A stretch of DNA of 50,190 bases. Origin: Bacillus sp. ZZV12-4809. Its GTDB lineage: Bacteria; Bacillota; Bacilli; Bacillales; Cytobacillaceae. Positions 8,065 through 16,317 of this stretch are shown piece by piece. The stretch spans positions 1 to 50,190 of the forward strand of contig NZ_VCRN01000033.1 in NCBI RefSeq assembly GCF_009849585.1, in the 5' to 3' direction. A program made the translations under genes and the position numbers. The notes under the pieces were generated by a model, which was not told the origin of the DNA, did not search any database, and saw only the letters and a list, made by a program, of their open reading frames with translations. The stretch's first letter is position 1; every line of letters begins with the position of its first letter.

Positions 8065-8581
8065 TATCTGTCACACCCTCAATTTGTATATAAAAATCCT
8101 CTACTAATCTAGTAATTCTAGCCACTGCCTCAGCCGCTTCAAAAAATACACTTGTAAAATAAATTGCCAAGACCAATCCATATTCCTTATGGAAACTCAT
8201 ATCAAATTCAGTAAGATCTCCGTAAAGTTTGGATAATGGCTTTTTTAGCTTATCTATCTCACCCGTATCTAGTAGCTTTTGAACCTTATCATTGTTTAAT
8301 AAATATAGCCGCTCAGGAGTAGAAGAAATATTAGATTCTTTAGCAATGGTTTCTAGTTTGTGTTCATCTTCATAATCCAGCTGTCTGAATGTTGGATAAA
8401 GTGCTTTTAATCCAGCTTCTAGAATCTCGAAAGATGAACCATCATAACCACCTGGATACACAATGTAATCCGGAAATTCTTTCACATTAACCCCTAAATC
8501 GTGCCAAATCTTTAATGTAAGAAAATTGCTTATTGATTCATCGTAAGCGTATTTTTCTTCTGCATCTAATAACATTCTCAT
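8039..8581 (-). CDS. Unknown protein of the ubiquitin-like operon (180 aa)
   Basis: A 180-residue, mainly helical acidic protein with AAGGAGG before its ATG. It contains KIWHDLGVNVKEFPDYIVY and a later hydrophobic helix (GLVLAIYFTSVFFEAAEAV), but no motif I can name. It lies between the 114-residue gene and the E2 gene and overlaps the latter by 26 bases. By position it could correspond to one of the accessory PRTRC proteins (E or F), but I cannot show this. It could equally be an adaptor that picks the target of modification. Confidence 0.6.
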   Translation of the reverse strand: MRMLLDAEEKYAYDESISNFLTLKIWHDLGVNVKEFPDYIVYPGGYDGSSFEILEAGLKALYPTFRQLDYEDEHKLETIAKESNISSTPERLYLLNNDKVQKLLDTGEIDKLKKPLSKLYGDLTEFDMSFHKEYGLVLAIYFTSVFFEAAEAVARITRLVEDFYIQIEGVTDNGLCYQAI

Positions 8582-8593
8582 GCCAATTCCTCC

Positions 8594-8938
8594 TTAAATG
8601 AAATCATCTTCATTCTCATAAACCTTGTTATTACATTTGGTTAATGAATAGATCAAGTCATCCCAGGCAGCGTTAATCTCCCATAGATTGTCTTTAATAG
8701 AGACTAAATCTGCCTGTGTCATTTCATCATCGTAGTGGGGGAGGAAATAAAACTCATAAAAAGCTCTAAGACCTCCGTTTAGATTAAAAGAATCAAAATC
8801 CACCTTTTTGGTAGGAGTATGATTCCATACATATTGAATGACTTTGGCTACTCCTTCCTCTTTCTTTTCAGAGGTTTGCTTTTTAATTTGCTTATAAGGC
8901 TCCAAAAGTTTTTCTACTTTATGAAAGTCAATCTTCAA
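8594..8938 (-). CDS. Unknown protein of the ubiquitin-like operon (114 aa)
   Basis: A small 114-residue helical protein. The TTG start at 8938 follows GGGGGAATTAAT at a good distance. It has a Lys/Glu-rich N-terminal half and an acidic C-terminus (ENEDDFI). It does not end in Gly and shows no beta-grasp pattern, so it is not an obvious ubiquitin-like protein. It is located 44 bases after the sliding clamp gene and 12 bases before the 180-residue gene. Function unknown. Confidence 0.55.
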   Translation of the reverse strand: MKIDFHKVEKLLEPYKQIKKQTSEKKEEGVAKVIQYVWNHTPTKKVDFDSFNLNGGLRAFYEFYFLPHYDDEMTQADLVSIKDNLWEINAAWDDLIYSLTKCNNKVYENEDDFI

Positions 8939-8982
8939 ATTAATTCCCCCATTAGAAAAGGAGGGAGATAACTCTCCGCTCC

Positions 8983-10107
8983 TTACTGTGTTCTAACTGG
9001 TAAGACCAGCTGAAGCTCTTCATACTCAGATTCACATGGAGTTAACAAGAAAGGTCTCATTTCTCCGTTGAACTTGAAACTTATGAATTCGTCATCGATG
9101 GCTTTTAAAGCATCAACAATGTATTTTCCCGAAAAGCTAATCGTGAAATTATCTTCGCCTTCTAAAGACTCATAATCTACAACCGATTCACCTTTGCCTG
9201 TTTGAGCGGTATAAGAAGAAATAGTTGCTGCTCCGTTTACATGAAGTTTAATTACTCCTCCTTGTCCATTGTCTGCATTATTAGCAATCCCGCGGATTAT
9301 TTCAATTTCATCCAGGAACACTTTCCGATTAATCTTCATTTCCGCTTTAAAATCTTGCGGAATGAGACGGGAAGTATCAGGGTAGGTGCCTTCTAACAAA
9401 CGACAATAGAACACCAAGGAACCACTTCTAAAGATGAGCTGGTTTTCTGATTCACAATAGATATGGACATCCTCCTGTAAATCAAATGTTTTATTCAGCT
9501 TATCAAGCGATTTCGCAGGAATAACAAACTTTAAATCCCTATCTGAAGTGTTTCTCACCTGGACTTTACCCAACCGGTGAGAATCGGTACAAACCATTTG
9601 CATACAATCTCCAGAAAGGTCTAGGCATACACCGGTTAATATAGGGCGTATTTCAGAATCAGCCGCAGCAAATCCCGTTTTCTTGATTAGATTGCTAAGG
9701 TCAGTGCCCTTTAAGAACAGGGTAGATTCTTCAATAGCAAAGTCGGGTAACTTTGGAAACTCTTCCGGGTCAAACGTATTCAAATTAAACTTAGACCGGC
9801 CTGATTGCAGAAGGAGGGTAAAACCATCAAGCTTTAAAGTAATGTCCTTCTTGAATCTTTTTACTGTTTCGGTCACTTGTTTAGGTAATACCGTTTTCCC
9901 TGGCTCACATATCTCAACGTTTTCACCATCCACAGGTACGTGAAAGCGGAATGATTCATTACTGTCAGAACCTATAAAAATAAGTTCTTCATTTGTAGCT
10001 TCCATGTAGATTCCTTGTAATATAGGGATATTGTGTTTGGCGTTTACTACCTTCTCTACCTTTTTTAAAGCATCAGACAAAACAGAATGATTAATTTTAA
10101 TATGCAT
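8983..10107 (-). CDS. dnaN: DNA polymerase III beta sliding clamp (element-borne paralogue)
   Basis: A 374-residue protein matching DnaN over its full length. It follows the B. subtilis pattern: HNIPILQGIYMEA, FTGSDS-like FIGSDSNESF, KFNLNTFDPEEFPKLP, RPILTGVCLDL, TDSHRLGK, EGTYPDTSRLIPQDF, MRPFLLTPCE and the C-terminus LVLPVRTQ. It forms the ring that tethers DNA polymerases and other factors to DNA. ATG at 10107 follows GGGGGAATAAC; a longer in-frame start is unsupported. An extra clamp in an operon with an annealing protein and a ubiquitin-like cassette suggests element-specific replication or repair, and makes the clamp a candidate substrate for modification (inference). Confidence 0.93.
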   Translation of the reverse strand: MHIKINHSVLSDALKKVEKVVNAKHNIPILQGIYMEATNEELIFIGSDSNESFRFHVPVDGENVEICEPGKTVLPKQVTETVKRFKKDITLKLDGFTLLLQSGRSKFNLNTFDPEEFPKLPDFAIEESTLFLKGTDLSNLIKKTGFAAADSEIRPILTGVCLDLSGDCMQMVCTDSHRLGKVQVRNTSDRDLKFVIPAKSLDKLNKTFDLQEDVHIYCESENQLIFRSGSLVFYCRLLEGTYPDTSRLIPQDFKAEMKINRKVFLDEIEIIRGIANNADNGQGGVIKLHVNGAATISSYTAQTGKGESVVDYESLEGEDNFTISFSGKYIVDALKAIDDEFISFKFNGEMRPFLLTPCESEYEELQLVLPVRTQ

Positions 10108-10135
10108 TGTTATTCCCCCAAGAGTTGTTTTTTTA

Positions 10136-10182
10136 TAAATAAAAAAGCACAAAAGAAAGATAGAAAAATCTTCTTTAGTGCC
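10136..10182 (-). terminator. Hairpin between rad52-like gene and dnaN
   Basis: Read leftward, GCACTAAAGAAGAT and ATCTTTCTTTTGTGC form a stem with a bulge and are followed by TTTTTTATTT. It may act as a partial terminator that lowers downstream expression relative to the annealing protein. Confidence 0.6.
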
Positions 10183-10191
10183 TCTCCACAA

Positions 10192-10884
10192 TTAAGCGAT
10201 TTTAGTTAAATTTCCACTTTGAAGGTCCTCTTTAATAAAAGTAGCGACTTCTTTAACATGATCCTTCGTTAGGTGTATAAAGCAGCTAAACAAACTCTCA
10301 ATCTTCACATTAGGAAGAAGAATTTGTACATATCTCAATGAATCACTTAAAGCAACTTTATAATTATTTGTGATAAGAACCAGGTCATTAACCGGCCTCA
10401 AAACACCATAAAATGCTCTAAGTTCCTCTTCTGTTGCTTTATCAAAAATATTTTGTAGTGACTTGCAAGCAGAATTTTGGGTCACCTTTTTGAACAGCGG
10501 AATAATAAATTTCGGTTGTTCTTTCAGACCCGTAGTTTCTAAATACTCACCAATTACCTTTAAACAACGAGAGCGGTTAAATTCTTCCTTTTGATTCTTT
10601 TGGTTAGTTTCTTTAGGAGGTTGTTTTCCGGTGTTTTTCTGTACAGAGTCATTTTTATTACTCTGCTTAGATTGGCTATTTTCTCTTTGGTATTGCTTTT
10701 CAGGCTTATTTTGAGGATCCTGAGAAGCATTTCTACAATTTCCTTTCTCATCAGCAGGCAAAGCCCAATCTGGAAGCTTTGGTGGCATCCAATAACCCTT
10801 AACATTAGTTTTCTTGTCGTTTATATAGTTGGATCCATCACGTTTATTATCAAAAACTTGTACGTAATTCTCTTCCAATCTATA
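10192..10884 (-). CDS. Rad52-type annealing protein, exon 2
   Basis: This is the 3' part (230 codons plus stop) of the gene whose 5' part is 13650-14015. After removal of the group II intron, exon 1 ...GIGRYL joins YRLEENYVQVFDNKR in frame, recreating the GRYLYRLEE motif of Rad52/22-family proteins. The segment YWMPPKLPDWALP is also typical of the family. Then comes a Gln/Asn/Lys-rich linker and a helical C-terminal domain of ~120 residues that I do not recognise. The joined product is 352 residues. Rad52-type proteins bind single-stranded DNA and anneal complementary strands, on phages and plasmids often for recombination-dependent replication. Confidence 0.88.
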   Translation of the reverse strand, partial: YRLEENYVQVFDNKRDGSNYINDKKTNVKGYWMPPKLPDWALPADEKGNCRNASQDPQNKPEKQYQRENSQSKQSNKNDSVQKNTGKQPPKETNQKNQKEEFNRSRCLKVIGEYLETTGLKEQPKFIIPLFKKVTQNSACKSLQNIFDKATEEELRAFYGVLRPVNDLVLITNNYKVALSDSLRYVQILLPNVKIESLFSCFIHLTKDHVKEVATFIKEDLQSGNLTKIA

Positions 10885-10945
10885 ATACCGATAGGTAAGC
10901 CAATTCTTCAGCACTACCCGTTAAGATTGACTTTTCCCCCGGTCC

Positions 10946-10981
10946 ACACCGTACGTGAGACTTTCACCTCATACGGCGCTC
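10946..10981 (-). ncRNA. Group II intron domain V
   Basis: On the minus strand the sequence AGCGCCGTATGAGGTGAAAG continues into CTCACGTACGGTGTG. This gives the compact domain V hairpin with the AGC triad, a GAAA tetraloop and the two-base bulge expected of the catalytic core. It lies between the maturase stop and the 3' splice site. Confidence 0.85.
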
Positions 10982-10991
10982 CATCTACTTA

Positions 10992-12893
10992 TCAGCTTGT
11001 GCGAATTTTCTTCCTGAACCGTTCCAGTTTCTTAAGTTCCTTATTATTCAAGATGCTGCTCATATCTACTGCGGTGTGTATAGCCTTGTGGATTTCCTTA
11101 TGAACACAAGCCAAGTTTGGCAGTTTGTTAACTTCTTCTAGTGGAAGATTAGGGTCAATGTGGTGAACATGCAGGTTATGCTTCCCGAGAGGGACTCCTG
11201 TAATTCTACATTTACCTTTATCTCTGTTGAACGCGTATGCTCTGTTCATAAAATATTCAAAGTTGTATCGTGGCGAAGTAACAAGTTCTTTCCTAATTTT
11301 CTCAAGAAGGGATAAGCTTGTTATTTCATCATGCCTGATACCGATTTCCCTAGTTCCTTTTCTTTTTTCGATTAATGCTCGACCGAAAGGAGAATAGGGG
11401 GTTTCGTCTTGAACTTTTTGTTTGAACAGGTTTTCATTCATTTTTGCTAGATTGAGAAGCATTATGCCGACAAATCCAACTTCGGTTTCGATAGCCAAAG
11501 TTTTCTGTGTCCGTTCGGGATATTTGACCGCAAGGTTGACACATTTATTGGTAGATTGTAAGACTCCTCCACGTTTGGCAAGAATGTTATAAGTTTTTAT
11601 TCTTAATTTATAACCTTCTTTATCCATAATGGAAGTATCTGTTGCATATGAATAATAATTTACTAGACCTCTAACCTTTGAGTTGTAGGCTAATATTAGC
11701 TGTGCGTTACTCAGTTTGTCATGATTTAACTTTTTATTAAGAGAGGTGAGTTCAGCTCTGAGTTCCTTTACTTTGCTCTTAATCTTCTTATCGGAAGGGG
11801 TAACATGACTGATGTATCTAGTCTTTTTATCTTTCTTCCTTTTACCTTTTATTCCTTTTAGAACTACCTTGTATTTAAATCCTAGAAATTCAATTGGACT
11901 CGTTCTGATGTTGGTGATTTTCGTCTTTTCTTCAGAGAGTTCTAGTTTAAGTTCCTTCTGGAGAAAATTTTTAATAACAGTTTTCCATTTATGCGCGTTG
12001 GATTTGTTATTTGTGACCAAAATCCAGTCATCAGCATATCTGATTAGATAGCCTGGTTTGAGTTTAGAAGATTTTAGAGCTCGTAATTTATGGTCGTGTT
12101 TTGAATATTTGTGTTTAGTGGTGAACTCTTCAAATTGCTTAGCAACCCATTTGTCAAAGTAATGCAGATATACATTAGCTAGGAGGGGGCTTAAAATGCC
12201 TCCTTGTGGGGTTCCAATGTCATTTCTGACAATATTTTTGAAGATACCAGCTTTGAGAAATTCAGTTATTAAGCATAATATTCGTCTATCTCTGATACCC
12301 ATATTCCATAATTTCTTTATTAGGATTCTATGGTTTACTTTGTCAAAGAACTGACGAATGTCACCCTCCACGATCCAGTGGTACCCAGTACGGTGAACAA
12401 GGACTTTGATTCTTTCCAGAGCATGATAAGTAGTTCTTTCAGGTCTAAACCCGAAACTATATTTAAAGAATTGTGCCTCTAATATAGGTTCCAGAACTTG
12501 TTTCATCATTTGCTGGATTATTCGGTCCTCTAATGTAGGAATACCCAGAGGTCGTTGTCCGCCGTTAGCCCTTGGAATAAACACACGTTTTATGGTATGT
12601 GCCTTGAAATTCTTAATTCTATCGTGGATTAACTCAATGAGTTTTTCCTCGGATAGTTTTAAGTAGTCGCGTATTGTTTTTCCGTCGACTCCTGGTGTCA
12701 TAGAGCCCCTATTGCTCTTCAGTGAATGTATCGCTGTGACAATATTGGGTTTTGACATCATTATTTCAAGGAGAGATGTGTGTTTTACCTTGATATTGTT
12801 TTCCAGTTGCTCTCTTGTTCTTGAGTGCAGCTTGTCTAATGTGCATCTTAATTCTGATTCTGATTCAAGAGTGTATTCTAGTTTTCGCACCAT
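10992..12893 (-). CDS. ltrA: Group II intron-encoded reverse transcriptase/maturase with HNH domain
   Basis: A 633-residue protein with GAGGTG before the ATG. Reverse transcriptase motifs occur in order: PGVDGKTI (~68-75), RPLGIPTLEDRI (~114-125), FGFRP (~147), DIRQFFD (~178-184), GTPQGGILSP (~227-236) and the active-site YADD at 286-289. A maturase (X) domain follows around 370-470. The C-terminus (562-606) is an HNH endonuclease with CRITGVPLG and HVHHIDP, used to nick the second target strand. All domains appear intact, consistent with a mobile, splicing-competent intron. Confidence 0.93.
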   Translation of the reverse strand: MVRKLEYTLESESELRCTLDKLHSRTREQLENNIKVKHTSLLEIMMSKPNIVTAIHSLKSNRGSMTPGVDGKTIRDYLKLSEEKLIELIHDRIKNFKAHTIKRVFIPRANGGQRPLGIPTLEDRIIQQMMKQVLEPILEAQFFKYSFGFRPERTTYHALERIKVLVHRTGYHWIVEGDIRQFFDKVNHRILIKKLWNMGIRDRRILCLITEFLKAGIFKNIVRNDIGTPQGGILSPLLANVYLHYFDKWVAKQFEEFTTKHKYSKHDHKLRALKSSKLKPGYLIRYADDWILVTNNKSNAHKWKTVIKNFLQKELKLELSEEKTKITNIRTSPIEFLGFKYKVVLKGIKGKRKKDKKTRYISHVTPSDKKIKSKVKELRAELTSLNKKLNHDKLSNAQLILAYNSKVRGLVNYYSYATDTSIMDKEGYKLRIKTYNILAKRGGVLQSTNKCVNLAVKYPERTQKTLAIETEVGFVGIMLLNLAKMNENLFKQKVQDETPYSPFGRALIEKRKGTREIGIRHDEITSLSLLEKIRKELVTSPRYNFEYFMNRAYAFNRDKGKCRITGVPLGKHNLHVHHIDPNLPLEEVNKLPNLACVHKEIHKAIHTAVDMSSILNNKELKKLERFRKKIRTS

Positions 12894-13649
12894 ATTGCAT
12901 CACCTCTTAATGAGATTTTGCTCTAAGGTTTAGTCGGTTACTGTTACACATTCCTAGAATAATTCCGCTTTTGCTTGATTGTAGACTCGGGCCCTTCCCT
13001 TCGGTTACATTACATAACCCTCATCAGTACTATGACCCTGCTGCCATTGGTGTAAAGGAATTTCAGTATTGTTTCAATACCTTATATCCACGAACCGGTA
13101 ATTAACCACCGTATTGCGTTCTCACCAACTTCAACTGTTCCGCATGTTCTAGCCTTGCATATAACCTTAGGATTCACCTTTATGCCGTCAGTTACTAATG
13201 AATTAATCGTAATGTGGTTCATTAGATGAATAGGGGATAGTCCCTATCCGTAGATTTGATATATTTGATTATCATTTCCACAACTGAAAAGGTAGGGGTT
13301 TACCTCCTCCATATTTCTATGGAACGGATAGTATCGACATGTACATTCGGTGATTCGTCAGAATCTGTGATTCATTCTATCCATAGATATTTTATGGCAT
13401 CCCGATTACTTCTCTTACCATGTTCCCACAGGAATTTAGGCTCGATTTTCACCGACTTCAACGGGCTTATAACAATAATAGGGTTATCTATTATTGCTAT
13501 CCGTAGGATTAGACCTTTTCAAGAATTTACGATATTCTTGCAAGACTCACTTCCAAGTCTTGTTAGTCAAACATGCAGTTGGAACATTGTTGTTCCCTCG
13601 CTTTTATATAGTGTGTTTCCACAACTTTTTGTGCGAGAACAGTTCACAC

Positions 13650-14015
13650 CAAATACCTTCCAATGCCCCACTGAACTGCAGCTCTTTTCATTGCACTTGA
13701 AAGGCCACCTTTCAATGATTCAAACTGAGTTTGCTCTGCTCCATCTGATTTTTTTATCCATTCGCCATCTACATAACATGAGATTGTACAAAGGACTCCT
13801 TGCATAAAATCAGAAAAATCATTTTGCCAACCAGCTGGTCCGAATACTTCATCTAATCGATTTTGAATTGCTCGATTTGTGACATAAGCTAAGACAAAGG
13901 CATATTTTTTACCATTGCTTTGACCACTTCGACTGACACGCCATTCAATATCCTTTGAAGGAAAAGGCGCTTGCAGATTTTGCATAACTTCCTCCATGCT
14001 ACAATCTTTCTTCAC
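13650..14015 (-). CDS. Rad52-type annealing protein, exon 1
   Basis: The first 122 codons of the annealing protein. The GTG start at 14015 follows AAGGGG. Residues include MQNLQAPFPSKDIEWRVSRS, RLDEVFGPAGWQNDF, CTISCYVDGEWIKKSDG and AMKRAAVQWGIGRYL, the central pattern of Rad52/22 and related annealases (the DNA-binding core). Reading through the splice point without splicing would end the protein after one further valine codon, so splicing of the intron is needed to make the full 352-residue protein. This is the first gene of the leftward operon. Confidence 0.88.
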
Positions 14016-14294
14016 AACAACAGCCCCTTAAAGTTTTTTAGAACTTTTCCACCACTTATTTTTCGCTCCATTAACGCAAAAAAACCTCTGAGTTTGATAG
14101 TTACAAATAAGCACAAAATGCCTATTTGAATTCCATCAACCCAAAGGTTGTAAGTTTAATAGAGTATCCGCTAACCAAATTATGGCTGCCAAAAAATAAA
14201 AAAATAAAAAAAGTTCCTGAAAAAATTATACAATTTTATCATTTAATTAACAATAATAAACTTCCAGTATTGTGCTAATGTGGTGTTTTTAACC
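14016..14294. other. Divergent intergenic region
   Basis: AT-rich spacer between the leftward rad52-like operon and the rightward HTH gene. No gene is seen. It must hold the leftward promoter, but I could not fix one with confidence. Several A-runs at 14190-14230 may bend the DNA. Confidence 0.5.
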
Positions 14295-14322
14295 TTTAAA
14301 ATGTATCCCGATGTGCTATAAT
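14295..14322 (+). promoter_or_regulatory. Probable rightward promoter
   Basis: TTTAAA, 16-bp spacer, TATAAT (14317-14322). It lies ahead of a leader hairpin terminator and the HTH gene at 14437. Confidence 0.5.
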
Positions 14323-14352
14323 ATTTCTATAATTTAATTTACTTAAAGCGAT

Positions 14353-14400
14353 GACCGCTCAAACAGCCTTTTGTTAAAGGTGTGTTTAGCGGTCTTTTTT
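14353..14400 (+). terminator. Leader terminator/attenuator before the HTH gene
   Basis: GACCGCT-c-AAACA pairs with TGTTT-AGCGGTC, with an inner stem CCTTT/AAAGG, then a seven-T run. No rightward gene lies upstream, because the neighbour is transcribed leftward. The terminator therefore sits in the 5' leader of the HTH gene, as in attenuation or antitermination control. Confidence 0.75.
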
Positions 14401-14436
14401 ATTTGAATCTATAAAGAGGGGAGAACAGTTAAGTAA

Positions 14437-14682
14437 ATGCTAACAGTTGATACATTTAATGAAATTGAAATAGAAGATGACGTAGAACGATTGTTAATTC
14501 TCCGAAAACGAATGGCCTTATCCCAATATCAGTTTGCAAAGGGGATGGGAATTAGTACAAGTTATCTTGGACAAATTGAAAGGGGCGAGGTACCATTCTC
14601 TCCCCAACTTAGAGTTCGGATTAACGATTATCTGAAGCGGGAGAAAGAGATTCATGAAAAAGATATATTTAGCAGTTTCTGA
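14437..14682 (+). CDS. XRE-family HTH regulator
   Basis: An 81-residue protein. Residues ~18-68 form a Cro/CI-type HTH: LLILRKRMALSQYQFAKGMG, then ISTSYLGQIERGEVPFSP with the usual recognition helix. It overlaps the next gene by 28 bases, so the two are made together. It may control its own operon or the divergent ubiquitin-like operon; both are inference. The leader terminator upstream adds a second layer of control. Confidence 0.8.
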   Translation: MLTVDTFNEIEIEDDVERLLILRKRMALSQYQFAKGMGISTSYLGQIERGEVPFSPQLRVRINDYLKREKEIHEKDIFSSF

Positions 14683-16135
14683 TAAAGAAGATGGAGAAAT
14701 CAGAAGTACAATTAAAGGATTGCTTCCCTTTGTAGATGTACATAAGCTATCTTCCAAGGAGGAAGTTTTAGAGGCAATAAGCAACCCATTTTTAGCATGT
14801 ATCACTCTAAGTGACTTTCTGGATCAACATATTTTAGAATCCATTAAATTAGAGGGTCAACTCATTGTAATCGACTATGATAAAAGTATAAACGTTACAA
14901 ATAAAAACATAGTTCTATGCAGAAGTACAAATGATACAAGAATGGCCATCTATGATTCACCTATTGGCCACTTAGGAATAGATAGAACAGTAATGGAACC
15001 ATCCAATGATAAGCCGATAAAGAAAGAAATTGCTAATGAAACAGCTGAAAATGACGTTAAGAAGAGTGATAATCAGGAAAAAGCCATAGACAAATCACCT
15101 CCAGAATTCTCGAAGGAAAAGGATAATACAAACTCTAAAATTCCTCCAAAAGAAAACGATCTAGAAAAAAACTCAGAAAAGATCAATAGTAAATCCCTAA
15201 GTAAAACGCCAAGTCCGGAATCTAAAAAGGCAGCACCTAATCAAGAACATGACAACTCATCAGCTTCACAAAAAAAGAGGAAGAAAATATACATTTCTTC
15301 ACCTACAAAGGCTCATGATTTCGGTAGAAAATTAAATGGTGTAAATCTCAGTACAGAAAAGACTGTGGGTATTTGGGCACCTTTAACAGCAGGGGCCACA
15401 ACCTTCATTGTGGATTATGCCATATTCCTTCAGCAACATGGTGTTCCTATATCAGTTGTGGAGATCCCAAAAGAGAATCCTCACTTGTTTAAGATGTTAC
15501 ACCGGTTTGGTTCAAAGCCAGACAATTGGATTTCACTAACGGAAAACCTTTACTCCAATGACAATGGCAATAATAACTCTTTATGGATTTATAAAGGCGT
15601 CAAATGGTTCCCGGTAGGCTTAAATGATTTTGATATTGATCGAAACCAGGATCTAATTTTAGATTTTTTTATTTCAGTTAAAGAAAATGCTTATGTATTA
15701 GTGGATTTGCCTACCGGAAAGATGGATGATTCCACTTTAAATACACTTCCATACCTCGACGAAATTTGGGTAATTGCTGATGACCAGTTTGACCGAACTA
15801 AAGAATGGAAAAATTTCATACACAATACACTCATTAAGGAGTATAAAAAGCCAGTTAAATTGATTCATAGCCGCACTGGTACTCATAGCCGGCCAAAGGA
15901 CGTAGCAGAATTATTAGACTTGGAGCTCATCACATCTTTACCTTCCATGTTTGACAGGGTAATGGCAAATAACCATGAGAGAAAACCATTGATTGCTGAC
16001 ATAATTGCAGCTCAAAAGCTCATACCGCCATTTATTAAAATAGCTAGAGGGTTTGTGGGGAAAGAATTTGATAAAATATACCGACCAACCTTCTGGATGA
16101 AAATAAAAAGAAAGTTATTAGATGCTGTTGATTGA
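14654..16135 (+). CDS. TadZ/CpaE-like protein of the MinD/ParA superfamily, deviant Walker A
   Basis: A 493-residue protein in three parts. Residues 1-~115 resemble a receiver-like domain (MKKIYLAVSDKEDGEIRSTI). Residues ~120-215 are a low-complexity Lys/Ser/Asn/Glu linker. Residues ~235-470 follow the MinD/ParA fold: VGIWAPLTAGATTFIVDYA stands where the P-loop should be, YVLVDLPTG gives the DxP strand, and DEIWVIAD follows. This is the plan of TadZ/CpaE, which place secretion or pilus machines at a cell site. The P-loop lacks the usual Lys residues, so ATP binding is doubtful. The start follows GCGGGAGAAAG inside the previous gene. A role in placing the transfer machine is inference. Confidence 0.6.
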   Translation: MKKIYLAVSDKEDGEIRSTIKGLLPFVDVHKLSSKEEVLEAISNPFLACITLSDFLDQHILESIKLEGQLIVIDYDKSINVTNKNIVLCRSTNDTRMAIYDSPIGHLGIDRTVMEPSNDKPIKKEIANETAENDVKKSDNQEKAIDKSPPEFSKEKDNTNSKIPPKENDLEKNSEKINSKSLSKTPSPESKKAAPNQEHDNSSASQKKRKKIYISSPTKAHDFGRKLNGVNLSTEKTVGIWAPLTAGATTFIVDYAIFLQQHGVPISVVEIPKENPHLFKMLHRFGSKPDNWISLTENLYSNDNGNNNSLWIYKGVKWFPVGLNDFDIDRNQDLILDFFISVKENAYVLVDLPTGKMDDSTLNTLPYLDEIWVIADDQFDRTKEWKNFIHNTLIKEYKKPVKLIHSRTGTHSRPKDVAELLDLELITSLPSMFDRVMANNHERKPLIADIIAAQKLIPPFIKIARGFVGKEFDKIYRPTFWMKIKRKLLDAVD

Positions 16136-16226
16136 TTCTTCATGTAGGTGCTAAACTGATAGTAATCTATTTTCTTTTATTATTTCTTGGCTATCTTTTA
16201 TGAGATAAGCGGTAATTTATCAATTT

Positions 16227-16297
16227 AGCGGTCTTTGGATCGAAGCAAGAGCTTTCTTTTTGATGCTCTCTCTTCTTTCCATTGGCCGCTTTTTTTA
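16227..16297 (+). terminator. Composite hairpin terminator
   Basis: AGCGGTC pairs with GGCCGCT, with inner stems TGGA/TCCA and AGAGC/GCTCT, followed by CTTTTTTTATT. It ends the TadZ-like gene or acts as leader terminator for the DUF4258 gene 21 bases downstream. It shares the 13-mer TTTAGCGGTCTTT (16224-16236) with the leader terminator at 14385-14397. Confidence 0.7.
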
Positions 16298-16317
16298 TTC
16301 AATGGAGGTGGAAAAAA

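Larger units (their letters stand above)
10885..13649 (-). mobile_element. Group II intron inserted in the rad52-like gene
   Basis: A ~2765-base intron on the minus strand. It begins with the conserved GTGTG directly after codon TTG of exon 1 and ends in ...CTATCGGTAT before exon 2 TATAGATTGG. The reading frame of the host gene is restored exactly. Domain IV carries the reverse transcriptase/maturase gene; domain V is at about 10946-10981. A likely EBS1 (CAAATA, 13267-13262) pairs perfectly with the last six exon bases TATTTG; a possible EBS2 (TTCCA, near 13317-13325) pairs with TGGAA at exon positions -13 to -9. The element therefore looks able to splice and retrohome. The exact 3' end is inferred from the protein frame. 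Confidence 0.88.

Noticed and set aside
10591..11103. Plus-strand hydrophobic open frame
   Set aside because: Antisense to exon 2 and the intron 3' end; hydrophobicity arises from the Lys/Asn-rich linker read in reverse.
13256..13807. Plus-strand 183-codon open frame
   Set aside because: It crosses the intron 5' domains and exon 1 in antisense, has no ribosome binding site, and reads as folded RNA sequence, not protein.
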